Below are positions 10,195 through 11,288 of a DNA stretch of 11,288 nucleotides, in pieces. The stretch is from an archaeon (GTDB lineage: Archaea > Nanobdellota > Nanobdellia > Pacearchaeales > GW2011-AR1). Below the pieces are notes generated by a model. It saw only the letters and a list, made by a program, of their open reading frames with translations. It was not told the origin of the DNA and searched no databases. Within the stretch, counting starts at the first letter, position 1, and every line of letters begins with the position of its first letter. The DNA is taken from positions 1-11,288 of the forward strand of contig JAUVHP010000033.1 in NCBI GenBank assembly GCA_030593225.1, given 5' to 3'. Both the position numbers and the translations under genes were made by a program.

Positions 10195-10448
10195 ACGCAA
10201 GAGTTATTCAGTTTAGACGTGGAAGACACACAATTAAAGAAAGACATTTTTTGATTGAAATAGAAGGAATTGTTACACGAGAAGAAGCTGGGAAATTTGT
10301 TGGAAAAGAAGTTGAATGGAAGTCGCCAGCAGGTAAAATAATCAAGGGCAAGATTTCATCTGCCCACGGAAATAAAGGTGTTGTGCGGGCTATTTTTGAA
10401 AAGGGTTTGCCTGGGCAAGCTGTTACAACAAAAGTTGAGATAAAATGA
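10191..10448 (+). CDS. rpl35ae: Large-subunit ribosomal protein eL33 (L35Ae)
   Basis: An 85-residue protein of the large ribosomal subunit shared by archaea and eukaryotes. The whole sequence aligns with the family: VIQFRRGRHTIKERHFLIEI (5-24), then VTREEAGKFVGKEVEWKSPAGKIIKGKI (28-55), and the diagnostic HGNKGVVRAIFEKGLPGQAV (59-78) ending TKVEIK. The length is as expected for archaeal L35Ae. The start at 10191 is supported by GGAGGT and by coupling to the 20-codon upstream ORF. The stop TGA overlaps the ATG of the next gene, forming an operon with an unknown 120-aa protein and uL16. It is one of the clearest marks that the window is archaeal. Confidence 0.96.
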   Translation: MNARVIQFRRGRHTIKERHFLIEIEGIVTREEAGKFVGKEVEWKSPAGKIIKGKISSAHGNKGVVRAIFEKGLPGQAVTTKVEIK

Positions 10449-10807
10449 GAAATACAAGAGCAAAAAGGTCAAAATTAAGAAGATTATTTGGAGAAGAAAC
10501 TTTATTAAAAATATTAGATACAAATGGAAAAATAGTTGAAACTAAGAATGGGTGTTTTGGATTTGGGTTTTATAATCATCAAGGAGAATTTGTAAACTAC
10601 CCTATTAAAAAAAGATTACCTTTGACAGTTATCCAAGATGTATCTTCAAATATTGGATATCATTATATAAATAAGATGGATTCGATTCAGCTAAGAATCC
10701 AAAAAATTAGTGTTTGGGAAAACAATATATGTTATCCTCTTTCAGAATTAAAAAAATCTATTCAAGATAATAATCCAAGAGGTATAAAAAATGGCTACAC
10801 TGCGTAA
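10445..10807 (+). CDS. Unrecognised 120-aa basic protein between eL33 and uL16
   Basis: I do not recognise this protein. The N-terminus is strongly basic (MRNTRAKRSKLRRL, 1-14), as in RNA-binding or ribosome-associated proteins. The middle reads as short beta strands (LLKILDTNGKIVETKNGCFGFGFYN-type pattern; I62-Y74; QLRIQKISVW) with many Asn, Gly and Tyr. There are no transmembrane segments. It overlaps eL33 by 4 nt (ATGA) and uL16 by 17 nt, and the uL16 Shine-Dalgarno GAGGT lies in its last codons, so it is tightly built into the operon and translationally coupled. Ile codons include several ATA, unlike eL33. Candidates are a lineage-specific ribosomal or assembly protein, or an inserted gene domesticated by the operon. 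The overlaps on both sides make a chance open frame unlikely. Confidence 0.7.
   Translation: MRNTRAKRSKLRRLFGEETLLKILDTNGKIVETKNGCFGFGFYNHQGEFVNYPIKKRLPLTVIQDVSSNIGYHYINKMDSIQLRIQKISVWENNICYPLSELKKSIQDNNPRGIKNGYTA
10779..10783 (+). promoter_or_regulatory. Shine-Dalgarno (GAGGT) of uL16
   Basis: AGAGGT-like site 7 nt before the ATG at 10791, inside the coding region of the preceding gene; it fixes the uL16 start within the 17-nt overlap. Confidence 0.6.
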
Positions 10808-11288
10808 AGCAAATGCATATTCTAAGAAAAATGTAACTCCTTTTACAAGGACTAGTAAACGAAGGCAGAAGTCGTTTATTAAGACTGTGCCACCTCAGAA
10901 AATTGTGAAGTTTACTATGGGGAAAGCGAGTTTGCTTAATAATGGAAAACTTCCTCACGAATTAGTTGTTCTTTGTACTGAAAAAGTTCAGATTCGGCAT
11001 AATGCACTTGAGGCGTGTCGTCAGTATATTAATAAACAAATTGACAAAGAACTTGCAGGGCAATATATGTTTAAGATTGTTCCTTTTCCACATCATATTC
11101 AGAGAGAAAATAAAATGCTTACTGGTGCTGGGGCTGACCGTATGCAGACAGGAATGCAATTGTCTTTTGGAAAGTGTGTTGGTAAATCTGCAATTATGAA
11201 AAGAGATTCAAAACTATTTGTAATTAATGTTGCAAATCCAAGGGCGGTTTCTTTTGTAAGAAAAGTGTTAAAACAAGTAAAATCAAAA
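10791..11288 (+). CDS. rpl10e: Large-subunit ribosomal protein uL16 (archaeal L10e), 3'-truncated
   Basis: The frame is open from the ATG at 10791 to the window end (166 codons, no stop). It translates to MATLRKANAYSKKN..., with FTMGKASLLN, LEACRQYINKQI, QYMFKIVPFPHHIQRENKML and TGAGADRMQTGMQLSFGK, the core of the L10e/uL16 family (the GADR-x-QTGM motif lines the tRNA/peptidyl-transferase side of the 60S/50S subunit). Archaeal L10e proteins are about 170-180 aa, so only the last few residues are missing. The start is supported by GAGGT at 10779-10783. The gene overlaps the preceding 120-aa ORF by 17 nt. The usual basic N-terminus (in many archaea MARKPARMYR-like) is diverged here. Confidence 0.95.
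   Translation, partial: MATLRKANAYSKKNVTPFTRTSKRRQKSFIKTVPPQKIVKFTMGKASLLNNGKLPHELVVLCTEKVQIRHNALEACRQYINKQIDKELAGQYMFKIVPFPHHIQRENKMLTGAGADRMQTGMQLSFGKCVGKSAIMKRDSKLFVINVANPRAVSFVRKVLKQVKSK

Noticed and set aside
10758..11199. Frames on both strands over uL16 (10758-10958, 10962-11159, 10966-11199)
   Set aside because: All overlap the conserved uL16 coding frame in other registers; uL16 explains the region fully.

Overview
This is an AT-rich (roughly 30% GC) stretch of an archaeal genome, most likely a small-genome DPANN lineage of the Pacearchaeota/Woesearchaeota type. Archaeal ribosomal proteins eL33 (L35Ae) and uL16 (L10e) sit at the right end. There is a TRM11-like tRNA methyltransferase, and TATA boxes of the TTTATA/TTTAAA type lie a near-constant 25-26 bp upstream of start codons. 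The tRNA genes lack an encoded CCA. The bacterial-type gyrase A subunit is compatible, because gyrase entered several archaeal groups from bacteria. The phylum call is inference from gene content and composition.

Layout. The left edge (1-720) holds the 3' part of a PIN-domain protein and tRNA-Trp(CCA). gyrA runs on the minus strand (720-3155) and meets tRNA-Trp end to end. After a 228-bp intergenic region with two inverted repeats and tRNA-Gly(GCC) comes an accessory patch (about 3455-4640): a minus-strand antitoxin/RelE-like toxin pair with a palindromic operator, a 34-bp direct repeat, a copy of the tRNA-Val 3' end, tRNA-Val(UAC), and a small orphan gene. A sugar-phosphate nucleotidyltransferase (4698-5516) follows. 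Next is an XRE regulator plus four-helix membrane protein cassette (5626-6278), bracketed by about 40-bp hairpin-forming repeats, the left of which supplies the last codons of the nucleotidyltransferase. Then come single-promoter genes: a large nucleotidyltransferase/HEPN-like fusion (6431-8224), an unknown 95-aa protein, a THUMP/TRM11-like methyltransferase and a cupin. The right end is an overlapping translation operon: a 20-codon upstream ORF, eL33, an unrecognised 120-aa protein, and uL16, which runs off the window.

Expression logic visible in the sequence. First genes of transcripts mostly have a TATA centre 25-26 bp from ATG and no Shine-Dalgarno, so they look leaderless. Internal genes of operons (membrane protein, eL33, uL16) and gyrA carry GGAGG-like sites. 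This rule supports two easily missed small ORFs: the 59-aa gene divergent from the nucleotidyltransferase, and the 20-codon ORF before eL33. The most unusual parts are the repeat-bracketed regulator/membrane cassette, the tRNA-Val-associated repeat cluster with its toxin-antitoxin pair, and the 120-aa protein wedged between two ribosomal protein genes.
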